DNA of 64,000 nt from Heterobilharzia americana (GCA_944470555.2 OX104127.1:132371113-132435112); one strand, 5' to 3'; shown: positions 47,311 to 58,424, counted from the first letter of the stretch. Translations and numbers: made by a program. The notes: a model not told the origin generated them from the sequence alone.

Positions 47311-49630
47311 TCCTCGATATTTTAATTTTGATTATTTTCCTGAAGGAGCTCGGACCAGACTTCCGTGCGAAATGTTAAAATTATTTGATTTCAAACTCAC
47401 TGTGACTTGCACAAATAGAATCTATATCTAATGTTAAATCTTCTACCGTTGCCCTATTGCAGAAGGGAAATCTTAGCATTCTGTTTCACAAAGAATGGCC
47501 TTGTGATTGATAAGCCTTATCCCTTCTATCTCTCAAAGATCGATCGTCTTCGAGGCGAGCAAGAAAAAATCTAAAAGACACAGGGGTAGATGCTGCAGGG
47601 ATTTAAGTCGGCCAAATTGGCCCATTATTCTAATACCAAAGATTGGCCTTACCAAAAATGTAACCAACACCCTATCTCCCGCCTGGTTTACCTGAACTAC
47701 AGAAGATGAATGGCTAAATGTACTGCATCGAAATTGTTCAAGAACCTAAAGCCGATTCACAAGATTTAGAATCAAGCACAAAGAAGTCAACTGGTTGATA
47801 CAAGTGAGTTAAACAGATATTGGATATTAGATGTGCAAGTAATTGACATCGTTATAGTGACAGAAGTGGCAAAATTTCAAAAGTATGTGTAGCAATGTGG
47901 AACTACAAAAGTCAGTGATAGATCGAGTTGCAGATGATAGTGGGGTTGACGTGCACACAGGACGCTTAAGACATGGCGACTATCATCGACTACCTACTTA
48001 CTCTGAGAGAAGCTTGTTTAAACAACCGGTTAGTGTAATTTGATATTGTTGCATACAGTATTATTTGTGACTTATCACCAATACGAGTTTTATTATGAGA
48101 ACAAAAAAGAATGTGTCAGTTATAAATAAAAGAATAAATATAAAGAAATTCATCAAGTGTCTGCCTATTAGAAGTCTGAGACTTAATTCGTTAGGGATGC
48201 TAGAGATATCTCTCTCTAAGAACTATACAGCTTTTTCAAATTCATAAAATTTAGCTATCAATAAACTCGCCCTAAAATCTCCATTCAGAAGAAAGAGTTG
48301 GATTTTAAATGGCCAACGATTTCTTTGATGATGCTAATTAGCATCATTAATTGATCAATTTAGTGATCCGAAGGGTAATTACTCTCCCAATAGAAGCTTT
48401 TTTTAAATAGTCGAGTTTTTCATAAAAACAATGAACGGTTTCATTTTAAAAGCCTATGCCTTACTTTACTGATTTCTGATTCTTTGTTATCAAGAGCTCA
48501 CAGGCTTATGTTCATTATTTCGTAACCGATTTCTATGTTTATTCAGTCTTATATTGAAAAATTCAGTTTATCCTATGGTCACTGTTTCTTTGCGGATTGA
48601 ATTTTTTACCTAGATATTCGACACAAAAAGCAAAACTGTACTATATCCTCAAGGAGAGGATTCTGTGTCCTCAGAGATGATTTCATCTAATGGAAACGAG
48701 AAACAGATCCGACTGGTAGTCTGTACTTGAAGTTATGTGAAAGCCGAACATTTATTCTCTGTGCCTGTGTTACGATAAACACAAAAGTTGTTTTCTATGA
48801 TGATCATAAGGTCACCTGTCTTTTGAAATCCTTCAGGACGGTCGTAGAAACGTTTCAAGTTAGGATTTGCTGATTTCTTCGTCAATTTTTCTAGCAGATC
48901 AGTTACAACATTAACTTAAAGTCTTCAGGTTTGACGATAGATGACTAAGTAAGTTTTATTAATCCTCGTAGTATAAGTCTCTTCGGATTTTTGCTTCCTC
49001 CTTGAGGTCGTTCACTGAAGTATCAGCTACCACAGATTCCGATACTAATCTCTAGTTGTTGACCACCTTGTGAGAAGGTCTGAGTTCCTCTCGTAGTTTG
49101 TTTGCCTACGGCTATTGAACGATTTCATAGTGACCTCTTATATAATCAGTCCTAAAAAAAGCAAAAAGACTGGCGAGACCAAGCCCATGTTCAGAATATG
49201 TTACGATAATATACGATCTTCCCTCTTACCTACTATATGATAATTGGAAATTATTCAATCTTTCCAATCTTTTTTCGTAGGGGAGATGAGAGTTATATCA
49301 GTAACTTGATAACCTCCTTCGCACTCGTCACAGGTTGTCTAATTTTCTGCCTGGAGAAAGAAACTAGCTACCTATGTGCTGTATACCAGACGAAGTTTCG
49401 CATACGTAAGGTACAGTACGTTGGTTGAATAGAGGCAATCTGCAGGTTTCGTGCTTTCTATTACTCTATAGCAAGGCATAATTTCATCCACAGTGGAAGT
49501 GAGGTTGTACCTGGTATTCAGACCGATGGCACCAGGTATTGCAGTCAGCGACGTTACCGTTGGGTCATTTGGGCCGGCATTGACCTCAAACAGAGCTGGG
49601 TTAGGTACACTAATTGGTTACTGAACGGCG
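47311..49630. other. No recognisable gene; perfect 20-bp palindrome at 48328
   Basis: AT-rich DNA. 48328-48347 is a perfect palindrome (ATGATGCTAATTAGCATCAT). No domain, RNA gene or retroelement motif was recognised. Confidence 0.45.
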
Positions 49631-49635
49631 ATAAA

Positions 49636-49815
49636 CTTCGTGGACCTAATAGCTGAGTGGTAACATCGCTGACTGCAACACTGGTTGACGTGAGTTTCAA
49701 CCTCTGATGGGACATCGGTTACGCTGACTTTGCAGATACACCTTACTGGCGAGTAGCAAAAAGCACGAAACCTAGGCGCCGAACTTCCTCCCGATTGATT
49801 CCATCCAACTAACAT
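49636..49815 (+). mobile_element. tRNA-headed SINE with degenerate hammerhead
   Basis: A box AATAGCTGAGTGGTAACATC at 49648-49667 and B box GAGTTTCAACCTC at 49692-49704 have tRNA-like spacing. The body shares CACGAAACCTAGG and CCATCCAACTAACAT with 23880-24053. The hammerhead part reads CTGGCGAGTAGCAAAAAGCACGAAAC: GAAAC is intact, CTGACGAG has one change and stem II is imperfect. A truncated second head (CCTCCTAGCCTGGTGGCTACATTG) follows at 49845-49870. Confidence 0.6.
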
Positions 49816-49879
49816 CCACCTCAGTCCATCTTACTGATGATCCTCCTAGCCTGGTGGCTACATTGTAGGATGATCGATA

Positions 49880-51420
49880 GAATTCGATCAGTACATAGGG
49901 CTGAACTATATAAAGTTGGTTGCTATCCAGTAACCAGTCAAGATACAGTATCCTGAATGTTTCTTCATCAAAGTAATCAAAGGTCGTACGGAGTAACAAC
50001 AGCATGGGGAATACCTTGGCTTTATTCACTTTATAATGTGGGGTTATTTTCATGATATGGCTGGTTACAACCCCTGGGTCGTTCTTCTGCAACGCAAGGC
50101 ATTATTGGTCCATCCAATGATTAGGAGTGGTACGACGCTTAACCAGTGTGCACTACCGCAATTTTGCTGGAGTTTATTTCCAGGTTTCAGTCTTTGGACC
50201 ATTCGATCAACTTATCCAAGCCAGTCTTCAGTGTCATCCGATCACCATTATTATAAACCACCCTCAAAACCTTAACGTCATCCGCAAATAGTAGGATCAT
50301 AATTTAGCCATACTTAGAAATCCATTGTAATAAATCAGGAACAAAATAGGCCCCAGTACAGTATTCTGGGGAACCCTGAAATTAACCGATTTCAATACAC
50401 ACAATACTCTGTTTACTCTGATTCCTCGGCCGCTGTTGTGTAGCTAGTGCCTAAGCCACTCTTGCATGTTGACGTCTATACCGGAACCTATGTGCTCTCT
50501 CACTAAGCCTTACCAAGTGGCTCACCAAAATCAACAGACATCAAACCAACAGACAGTTCATTATCTTTCTCATCCACCCAATCTCCTCCAGATAATAGCA
50601 AGTTCTTTATGTAGGAGCTTCCGGGTTCGAGGCAGTGTTGCTCCTATGCCAATAAGCCGCGTGTCTCTTCATGGCCCAGTAATTTGTCCCAGTTTATTTT
50701 TTGTAAAACTTTCACCACTACACAAGTCAAACTGGCAGGGCGATAGTTAGTGGTACTTTGTCCATTACCATTCTTGAAAATAAGGAACACCACTACGTCT
50801 TTCTGCTCTCTACGTAACCTAGTCTATGGTAGAGACAAATTAAATTTCTCCTCTAGCGGTTCGTGTATAATGCCAACCAAGATCAGTAACAGCTTCAGGT
50901 GTAAACTATCAAGATAAGTTGGTTTACCAGGTTTCAGATAACTTCGCAATCTCAGCACTACTGCACTATCCACCGAAATAAAAGCCAGTTGTGGAGCCTC
51001 AACCGTGGCCACGCCTAATATCTGTGTGTTACCATCGACCGTAAAGACGTGGAGAAAGTAAGTCGACAGGTTTTTGGTTATTTCCGTGTCCTGTTCCGCT
51101 AAAATATTCAAGTTTTCACTGGGATGTAGAGGCAGCATTCTGTCATGCCATCTAGTCCTGCACCTAAAATATACGTAAGGTCTTTTTGAACAGGCAGAAG
51201 TCATACACCAGTTTGTTTTCATACAGAAAACGGCTTTTATTGATAAGAGTGTTACAAGAGTTTCGAACTGTCTTGTACTCCAACCTAAACTTATTAAAAC
51301 CCGTTTCTATAAATATGTCCCAGTAGAGCTTCCTACTCCTCAACGACCCTTGAATCTCATAATCTATCCAAGGAGGTCTACGAAAAACCCTCCATGGCAC
51401 TGACTTAGAACTGAAAGGGG
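49880..51420 (-). pseudogene. CR1/jockey-type RT remnant
   Basis: Minus strand. Upstream end (51164-51400) has the linker pattern VFRRPPWIDYEIQGSLRSRK and RLEYKTVRNSCNTLINKSR; 50824-51160 has TRWHDRMLPLHPSENLN, EITKNLSTYFLHVFTVDGN and LHLKLLLILVGIIHEPLEE; then VVVFLIFKNGNGQSTTN with PVSLT (about 50700-50790) and GLMSVDFGEP (50530-50580), the eroded first RT aspartate motifs. A segment near 50260-50280 continues the frame. Stops and shifts throughout; the YADD block is lost. Confidence 0.7.
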
Positions 51421-52540
51421 ATGTTACATTTTTGAAAGTTGTCTAAAATTTTTCCCAAACCTTTTCACTGGTTCAATCTGTGCCGACAGACTAGTTGACT
51501 CAGTCTATCACGTCCCTTTTCGCCATCAGGTCCGTACATCAGATATTTAGTGTGGGGTGGGTGGGGATCGATTCATAGGCTGAGTCGTATGTTCTGAATT
51601 TGGAAGCAAGAACTACATGGTGACTACTTGCCAGGGCCGGGAGGTTCTGGTGGTCACTCACATACTAATATCATTGAGTAAAAATTAGATCCAACAGTAA
51701 GGGCCCATGCTCTGGATCAAGGTTAGTAAGTATTAGTTAGGCTTGTCCACTTGTGATTTGATGAATGATAACTGGAGTCCTGTTTGGTGATAGATTTAAA
51801 TATGACATTGTTTTAGTTATAGCACAGTATTCTTTTTTAAACGAACATTTTAAATATCTTAATCACATGTGTAGCTCCTCTAAACCTGTTGGTATCCATT
51901 ATACAGAGTAATTTAGGCTCTAAGTAAGTCGTTATAGCTAATTCTTAAGCTGTTCAATTTGTTCGGTGTCAGTTTTTGACTTCCAAATTTAGGTCGAAAG
52001 TCAGTTGTCACGACAGCCAACTCATTTCCAGTGTCTCTACAGTCATTATTATAAGCTTAGACATCAATAAAGGGGTTGATACACTCAGCGGTGTTGTTGG
52101 AAGGAGAAACCTCAAAGGTCACCCTAGCAACTGATGAAATAACCTATCAGGTTTTGAAAGTTTGGCTGAGAAGTTAGTTTTTCATAAAATCGAGAACCGT
52201 ACTTGGTTATATCAGCAGCTGTTGGGGTAGTCTTTAAGGTCATTCATTAGAAGTAATGTATCCGTTTAAATATTTTGAACTTACTAATAATTTAATGATG
52301 TTTCTAACTTAGTTGAGATCTTTTGTGTGCTTGAAAATTCATTTGTGTATAAATGGGACGGAAGACAAGTACCGTGTGTAATCTACCCCCACTTCATTAG
52401 ATTATGGTGGTTTTGACGATAGGGCTAAAAGTATGATTTCAGAATACTATCTGATATGTTGAAGCTATTCAATGTACAAGTTTTGAACTAGTTAGTAATT
52501 ATCAAGCGATTTATGGAAACTCTAGTTACCAAACATGTTC
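51421..52540. other. No recognisable gene
   Basis: AT-rich spacer between the CR1-type remnant and the Penelope-like element. Nothing supported. Confidence 0.45.
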
Positions 52541-52559
52541 TAAAATCTGAGTCGCAGCG

Positions 52560-53500
52560 TACAAATCCAACTTCCAACAAAGCTTAAATATACTGTGTCC
52601 CTAAAGCCCTATTTAATTTCGAGATGATGGAGAATATTCGATGCGCAGGTGGATGGTTTGTCCCTCCTCGGTTCTACGGCAGACCAAAACTACAGTAACC
52701 GGACTTCAGTCTACGACCAATAGTCTCACTTTTGGGAACTCCAACGTACAACATATCAAGGGAACTCTCGAGAAAACTGAAACGCCTCGTTCAGTCATGT
52801 GGACACCCCAACAAATTATCAGCAGAATTTTTAGAAAAGATCAAAAATATTGACATAGAAAACGACGAATTAATGGTACCCTTCGATGTAATAGCACTAT
52901 ACACATCCATTAAAACCCAGTTGGCCAAGGGACCTATGTCGCTCTCGCCCACTGAGGACATAAGCCTTTCAGAACGCACAAGACTCAAATGTTCAAGTTT
53001 GATAGAACTCGTCGACCTTTGTCTGACAACATACTTCCAATTTAGTGACAAGAAATACGAACAGATGAAAGGAACTCCAATGGAATCACCCATATTCGGA
53101 CTAACCGCAGAAGCAGTGATGCAGAGACTGGAAGCCATCACTCTACCTGTGATCAAACCAAAAATTTGGATTCTCTATGTGGACGATACTTTTGTCATCA
53201 TTAAAAAAGATGATTTAGAAAACACTCACAGTTTGATTAACAACGCTTTCAATGACATCAAATTCACAATGGGGGAGATGAACAACCAACTACCCTTCCT
53301 AGATGTTTTAGTAAGTAAGACAAATACCAGAAAGCAAAAAACCCAAGTGTACATGAAGCCAACACACACTGATGAAATCCTCAACTACAGTAGCAACAAC
53401 CTTACAACACACAATATTAGTTGTGTGCTGACTCTATTCAAAAGAGTGAGAGCACACTAAAGTACAACAAATTCACGGAGAAATGAAGAAAATTACTTGG
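52560..53500 (+). pseudogene. Penelope-like element, reverse transcriptase
   Basis: The plus strand reads PPRFYGRPKL (about 52660-52690), an in-frame stop, then PDFSLRPIVSLLGTPTYNIS and a 242-codon open stretch to 53460. In it are FDVIALYTSI (first catalytic Asp), MKGTPMESP, and LYVDDTFVII (the YxDD motif) about 100 residues later, then NQLPFLDVLV and KPTHTDEILNYSSNN. This order is diagnostic for Penelope-like RTs, which prime at telomere-like or nicked DNA and carry a GIY-YIG nuclease after the RT. The catalytic residues are intact but the ORF is broken by the stop at about 52696 and again at 53460. Cercyon/Perere-10 of schistosomes is the likely relative. Confidence 0.85.
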
Positions 53501-54020
53501 TGTCCATTCTAGAGAAGGACGGCTATCCACGAAACTTTTTCAGAAGATGCCTATCCCGGACACCATCAACTACAAAGTCATCGACAGAAATAAATAAACG
53601 CATCATCCTGCCACATATAAAGAATATATCAGAAATCACGACAAGATTACTGAAACCACTTGGAATTGGTGTGGCTCACAAACCAACGAATTCCCTCCAA
53701 ACACTATTGTGCAGGCCAAAGGATGGAACAACCAAAGAAGACAAACCGAATATCATTTACAAAATCAACTGGAATAACTGTAGTCAACACACCACATTGG
53801 ACAAAGTAGTCGCCCTCTTCGCCTTCGTCTAAATGAGCAATAATTGGCTATTAAACGTCAAGACATTCCATCACTCATGTCAATGCACGACCATGACAAC
53901 TATGGACATACATGCAATTTTGACAATGTAGAAATCTTGGACAGAGGAAACACAAAATATATCAGAGAATTTATGGAAGCTTAGCATTCAGGTCAGTCAG
54001 CAATCAACAGATGTATAGAC
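53501..54020 (+). pseudogene. Penelope-like element, connector and GIY-YIG nuclease remnant
   Basis: Frame 53497-53832 has GYPRNFFRRCLSR and PHIKNISEITTRLLKPLGIG, the linker after Penelope RTs, then NIIYKINWNNCSQH where the nuclease domain starts (usual form: YKI-C-NC---Y-GQT). The GIY-YIG catalytic block itself is destroyed by shifts near 53800-53830. Beyond it, in shifted frames, remnants equivalent to AIKRQDIPSLMSMH, FDNVEILDRGNTKY and AINRCIDIDPIYQPM (53850-54043) are readable. Inactive. Confidence 0.75.
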
Positions 54021-54059
54021 ATAGACCCAATCTATCAACCAATGAGAAAAATGATAAAT

Positions 54060-55123
54060 GATAGGAAGGTCAAAGGTCAAGTTGGAGACAGCCAACAGGA
54101 AAATCTACACAGTCAGTGACACAACAACCAAAGGAAATAACCAATCGCAAATCAGTTGGTCAAGGCAAGCTACTAAATCACTCACGGAGAGGTATTACCA
54201 GGTCACTTCATACTGAAGTCAGTATTGATGATGTCGTCCAGAAAGACAATGAAAGCTCCACGATCAAACAACCCAGGTCAAGACTATTTCATTCTGAATA
54301 ATTTAGATGTTAATGATCAAAATGAATTAAATTTCTTCAACCTTACTTTTAGGATTAGAGACTGATGATTTGTTGATAAGCTTTCGAAAGCTTTTAGGTT
54401 ATTACAGAAACACTCAGTGGAAATATCAGTTACTGGAAACCTCATCCAGAAGTCAGACCACAAGAACTACTACAAGCACCAGTTTTAACCAAAGAAATTC
54501 AAGCTACTTTTTCCAGTAAGTAATATTAGCTCATACGATTAAAATAGTCATAGTTAAAGGATGACTGAACCACAAACACTACATCTGCTCCTTCATAAGC
54601 ATGCAGTGACGAACGAATACTTTATTCTTATTCATCAACACAGTAATCACTACCCATGTCCTGTAAGACATACAGTGTTATTTCCCAGGTAGCTTATAAA
54701 CTAATAAAATACATTTACCTCTAATTAGAATAATTTAAACACTATTCTCATAATAATGAGATTAAATCGCTAATAATCTGAATATTTAAAACATCTTAGT
54801 AATCTTTATGTTCAATGATATAAGAACACTATAAATACTGCATATTTTTAGACTAGTATTGGTCGTCACCTTAGTAGTCAACAGATTCCTAGGTAGTCAT
54901 TTCCTGTTTTGATCTCATTTAGTGTTTACCTTGAATATATAAGAAGTTAGCCATATCTGGAAGCATCATATCAAGTCGTGAAAGAGATAAACACAATTCC
55001 TTAATGCGATGTTTGATGAAATACACAAAACAATGAAACCAATGGATCCAAGCATGAATCCCTTAAATTATATGGTAAATTTATTCGTAATATTCTTGTG
55101 TTACACACTTTCCAGTAGGATTC
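54060..55123. other. No recognisable gene
   Basis: AT-rich. 54060-54300 may be the end of the Penelope-like element. No exon was recognised although a host exon lies downstream at 58425. Confidence 0.4.
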
Positions 55124-55137
55124 TTTTCTTAGTTTAT
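55124..55137. repeat. Target site duplication, left copy (14 bp)
   Basis: TTTTCTTAGTTTAT, repeated exactly at 58364-58377 on the other side of the SR2-type element. Confidence 0.9.
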
Positions 55138-55156
55138 TATTATATTATTATTATTA

Positions 55157-57073
55157 TTAGTCCCTTGGGTTCCTAGTGGAACATAGGGCTTCAGTAGCAC
55201 GCCTCCAGTGACCTCTGTTCTCTGAGATCTTTTGAACCTGGTTCCACGACAGCCCAGAAGCTCTCATTTCCTCCTCGCACGACCTCCTCCATGTCACCCT
55301 CGGACGTCCAACTCGTCGCTTCCCATGGGGATTCCACTCGAGGGCCTGACGCGTGATGTCCTCAGTCGGCCTTCTCAGTGCATGCCCAATCCATCTCCAC
55401 TTCTTCCTGCATATTTGTTGCGTGATAGGTTCTTGGTTGGTTCGTTCCCAGAGTTCCTTGTTGCTTATTTTTTCTGGCCATCTGATCTTCAGCAGCGAGC
55501 GTAAGCAGTTGTTGATGAATGTCTGTAGTTTATTGGAAATGCCTTTCGTGACGCGCCAAGTCTCTGAGCCATACAAGAGCACTGACTTGACGTTGGTGTT
55601 GAAAATCCGTATCTTGTTCCGCATGCTGAGTGCAGAAGATCTCCACACTGGTTTCAGGCTAATGAATGCCTGTCTTGCTTTTCCGATTCTGACTTTGACG
55701 TCCTCGTCCGTCCCGCCTGTAGTTGAAACAGTGCTTCCTAGATAAGTGAAGGAGGTTACTTCCTTCAAGTTTCTACCGTTGACGGTGATTGGAGTTTGTT
55801 GTTGTTGTTGATGGTGGTGGTGCGGTATCTTCATCACTTCTGTCTTCTCTATATTCACCTGAAGTCCCGTCTTAGCTGCCTCCTCTGTCAACTTGTTAGT
55901 TTTTGCCTGCAGATCTTCAAGTTTATGTGACATTAGGCATAAGTCATCGGCGAAATCCAAGTCTTCTAGGTTCTTTTCCGTCGTCCAGTGTATCCCCCTC
56001 TTCTCGCTGCCTACTGTTTGCTGCATGATCCAGTCCACCACAATTAGGAATATCATGGGGGATAGTAGGCAACCTTGTTTCACTCCTGTCTTCACTTCAA
56101 AGGCATCACTGAGCTTCCCATTGTGGATTACTTGGCATGTGGCATCTTCATATAGTTGTTGAATGAGGCGGATAAAGGTTTGCGGTACTCCGTAGTATTG
56201 AAGCAGTTTCCAAATTACTTCTCGGTCGACGCTGTCAAAGGCCTTCTCAAAGTCGATGAAGTTGAGGTATAGAGCTGATTGCCATTCTACGCTCTGTTCT
56301 ATGATGATACGAAGCGTTGCAATTTGGTCAGCACATGATTTGTACTTCCTGAAGCCTGCCTGTTCCGGTCGCAGTTTTGAATCCAGTGCGTCTTTAAGCC
56401 TCTCCAGGATGATGCGGCTTAATATTTTACTTGGGGTGGATAGGAGAGTGATTCCTCGCCAGTTCTTGCAAGCACTGAGGTCTCCCTTCTTCGGCAGTTT
56501 GACAAGGTAACCCTTCTTCCAATCGTCAGGTACCTTCTCTTCCCTCCACACCTTCTGCAATAGTGGTGTGAGCATGTCCGCTGTTGTCTCTGCATCTGTT
56601 CTCAGTGCTTCTGGCGGTATTCCATCTGGTCCTGCTGCTTTCCCGCATTTCAGTAGCTTTATGGCGTTCAGGACTTCCATTTTCGTTGGGGGATTTATGT
56701 TCACTTGTAATTCAGCGGCTGCAGGTGGTATTTCTGGACGAAGTGCAGGTGGTGGTCGATTCAAGAGCTTCTTGAAGTGGTCGGCCCATCGTTTCCTCTG
56801 TTTCTCTTCTTTTGTAATTAAATTTCCTTCTTCATCTTTTATTGGTTTCATCTGTGTTGGTCTCTTCCCTGATAGCAACCTGGTTATTTGATACAATGTC
56901 GTCAGGTCTCTCTTACCTGCAGCCTGTTCTGCTTCACTTGCCAGTGTGTCGTAGAAGTGTCGTTTGTCTTTGCGTGCACTCTTCTTCACTTCTTTATCCA
57001 GTGTTTTATACATTGTGCTCAGTTCCTCTTGTCGTTGAGCATCCTTGCACTGGTTTATCTTCTGCTTCACCAT
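55157..57073 (-). CDS. Reverse transcriptase ORF of SR2-type element
   Basis: 638 codons from ATG 57073. Residues 30-41 (KKSARKDKRHFY) and AAGPDGIPPEAL at 146-157 are N-terminal RT landmarks; LNFIDFEKAFDSVDR at 270-284 holds the first catalytic Asp, VKQGCLLSPMIF at 331-342 is the QG-x-LSP block, and DFADDLCLMSH at 373-383 is the catalytic box with the two Asp. A His4-Gln5 run (418-426) is peculiar to this copy: it comes from CAC/CAA repeats in the DNA. The C-terminus has RRVGRPRVTWRRSCEEEM and ends ALCSTRNPRD. The RT copies the element's RNA by target-primed reverse transcription. No catalytic residue is missing. The ATG lies 68 bases inside the upstream ORF, in another frame; translation may need a +1 shift or reinitiation. 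Confidence 0.92.
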   Translation of the reverse strand: MVKQKINQCKDAQRQEELSTMYKTLDKEVKKSARKDKRHFYDTLASEAEQAAGKRDLTTLYQITRLLSGKRPTQMKPIKDEEGNLITKEEKQRKRWADHFKKLLNRPPPALRPEIPPAAAELQVNINPPTKMEVLNAIKLLKCGKAAGPDGIPPEALRTDAETTADMLTPLLQKVWREEKVPDDWKKGYLVKLPKKGDLSACKNWRGITLLSTPSKILSRIILERLKDALDSKLRPEQAGFRKYKSCADQIATLRIIIEQSVEWQSALYLNFIDFEKAFDSVDREVIWKLLQYYGVPQTFIRLIQQLYEDATCQVIHNGKLSDAFEVKTGVKQGCLLSPMIFLIVVDWIMQQTVGSEKRGIHWTTEKNLEDLDFADDLCLMSHKLEDLQAKTNKLTEEAAKTGLQVNIEKTEVMKIPHHHHQQQQQTPITVNGRNLKEVTSFTYLGSTVSTTGGTDEDVKVRIGKARQAFISLKPVWRSSALSMRNKIRIFNTNVKSVLLYGSETWRVTKGISNKLQTFINNCLRSLLKIRWPEKISNKELWERTNQEPITQQICRKKWRWIGHALRRPTEDITRQALEWNPHGKRRVGRPRVTWRRSCEEEMRASGLSWNQVQKISENRGHWRRATEALCSTRNPRD

Positions 57074-58166
57074 CCTCCTCTCCCTCCTCTATCAGCTTCC
57101 AGGTATCCGTCGAGATCCATTCCTTGTCTTCTTTCTTCTTCCTTCCTAATACTGTTGTGCAGGTTTCTTTCCACATAGCTTTCAAAGACTTCCAGTGTTC
57201 TTCTACACAGGTTTCTTCAGGGATGTCCCTCGACGTCTCCCATTTTGTCTTGATGGCTGCTTTGAAGATCTCCTTTGTAGTTTCATCCTTCAGTTTCCGA
57301 GTGTTGTACTTGAATTGAGGTCTATCACCAGCTTCCTTGAAGGCTTTTAACTTGATTTGGAAGGTTCCTTGCACTAGATAGTGGTCTGAACCTACATCTG
57401 CTCCTCTTCTTGACCTTGTGTTAAGTAGACTGCGTCTCCATTTTCTTGAGATTGAGATAAAGTCGATTTGGTTTTTAGTGTGTCCATCTGGTGAAGTCCA
57501 TGTCGCTTTGTGGATATCCTTGTGCCTGAACACACTGCCTCCAATCACCAAATCGTTGAATGCACAGAATTCTGCAAACAATTCTCCATTCTCATTCATT
57601 TCACCTAGCGCCTCTCGACCCATGGTTAGTTCTCTTCCCGTGTTGTCCCCTCCCAGTTTGGCATTCATGTCGCCCATTAGAATTTTGATATCGCCAACTG
57701 ACGTCTTGTCCAGTGTTGACTGAAGTTGTCTGTAGAATTCCTCCTTTTTCTCTTGCTCTGCATTATTTGTAGGTGCATAACATTGTATGATTGTGACCTT
57801 TCTTCCTTTTGAGTTGAATCTTGCTGACATGATCCTGGAGGAGATTGGTTCCCACTGCATGAGAGCCTTCGATGCTCTTGAGGACATCATGATAGCCACT
57901 CCCTCAGTGTGCTCGTGGTTGTCGTCTGGGTGACCGGAGTAGATTATTGATTCTCCCGTTGACAGTTTGGAGAGTCCACTCCCATTCCATCTGCTTTCGC
58001 AAATCCCAAGCACTTCGATGTTATACCTTCTCATCTCCTTTGCAATCTGGGCTGCCTTACTGGGTTCAAACATCGTGCGGACATTCCATGTCCCCACGTT
58101 TACTTTCGCTGTCATCGAGAGAGAGAAGACACATCGGCCAATTGGCTTCCCGAAGGCTTTCACCAA
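57006..58166 (-). CDS. APE-type endonuclease ORF of SR2-type element
   Basis: 386 codons. VGTWNVRTMF has the catalytic Asn28, GICESRWNG Glu57, IIQCYAPT Tyr130, MGDMNAKLG Asp166 and Asn168, KNQIDFISIS Asp235, and VGSDHYLVQG Asp261-His262, so the full set of APE-like catalytic residues is present. The enzyme nicks the target DNA to start insertion. After WKLIEE (about residue 358) the frame leaves the usual EN-RT linker and runs on for some 24 residues with no family similarity (GEEDGEAED and onward); the linker continues in the other frame as ERRMVKQKINQ. That places the frame change within GAGGAGGGAGAGG near 57080. Confidence 0.9.
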   Translation of the reverse strand: MVKAFGKPIGRCVFSLSMTAKVNVGTWNVRTMFEPSKAAQIAKEMRRYNIEVLGICESRWNGSGLSKLSTGESIIYSGHPDDNHEHTEGVAIMMSSRASKALMQWEPISSRIMSARFNSKGRKVTIIQCYAPTNNAEQEKKEEFYRQLQSTLDKTSVGDIKILMGDMNAKLGGDNTGRELTMGREALGEMNENGELFAEFCAFNDLVIGGSVFRHKDIHKATWTSPDGHTKNQIDFISISRKWRRSLLNTRSRRGADVGSDHYLVQGTFQIKLKAFKEAGDRPQFKYNTRKLKDETTKEIFKAAIKTKWETSRDIPEETCVEEHWKSLKAMWKETCTTVLGRKKKEDKEWISTDTWKLIEEGEEDGEAEDKPVQGCSTTRGTEHNV

Positions 58167-58363
58167 CTGGCGTCATTTCGCCTCTCCGATTCCAGCGGGG
58201 AATAAGTTTGTTTTCATTTTTTATATTTTGTTTGTGCTTTGAAGTTTGTTTAGCGGTTAGATTTGTTTTAGGGGGTAGGGTTGCTAGCCCTATGCCCAAC
58301 CTTCCCTCTTTACCCGGGCTTAGGACCGGCTAGTAACTAGTAAACTAGTTAACCAGGCGAGGT

Positions 58364-58377
58364 TTTTCTTAGTTTAT
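58364..58377. repeat. Target site duplication, right copy (14 bp)
   Basis: Second exact copy of TTTTCTTAGTTTAT. Confidence 0.9.
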
Positions 58378-58424
58378 GAATGACACTAATAATACTTCAT
58401 TCAATAAAATATTATTATTTTCAG

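Larger units (their letters stand above)
55138..58363 (-). mobile_element. Full-length SR2-type RTE retrotransposon, nearly intact
   Basis: A 3.2-kb element on the minus strand with a roughly 200-base leader (58167-58363), an endonuclease ORF, an overlapping RT ORF and a short 3' end of ATT units (55138-55156) directly after the stop codon, typical for RTE LINEs. Exact 14-bp target duplications bound it. Both ORFs are uninterrupted. EN and RT are in different frames, overlapping by 68 bases; the same offset occurs in the decayed copy at 59620-63086. The perfect target duplication and open frames suggest a recent insertion. It lies 61 bases upstream of the host exon at 58425, in the presumed intron. 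Confidence 0.92.

Noticed and set aside
55800..55825. Polyglutamine/polyhistidine tract as a functional domain of the RT
   Set aside because: It is a short trinucleotide run absent from the corresponding place of the other copies (the third copy reads QQAP-like there), so a replication-slippage product is simpler.
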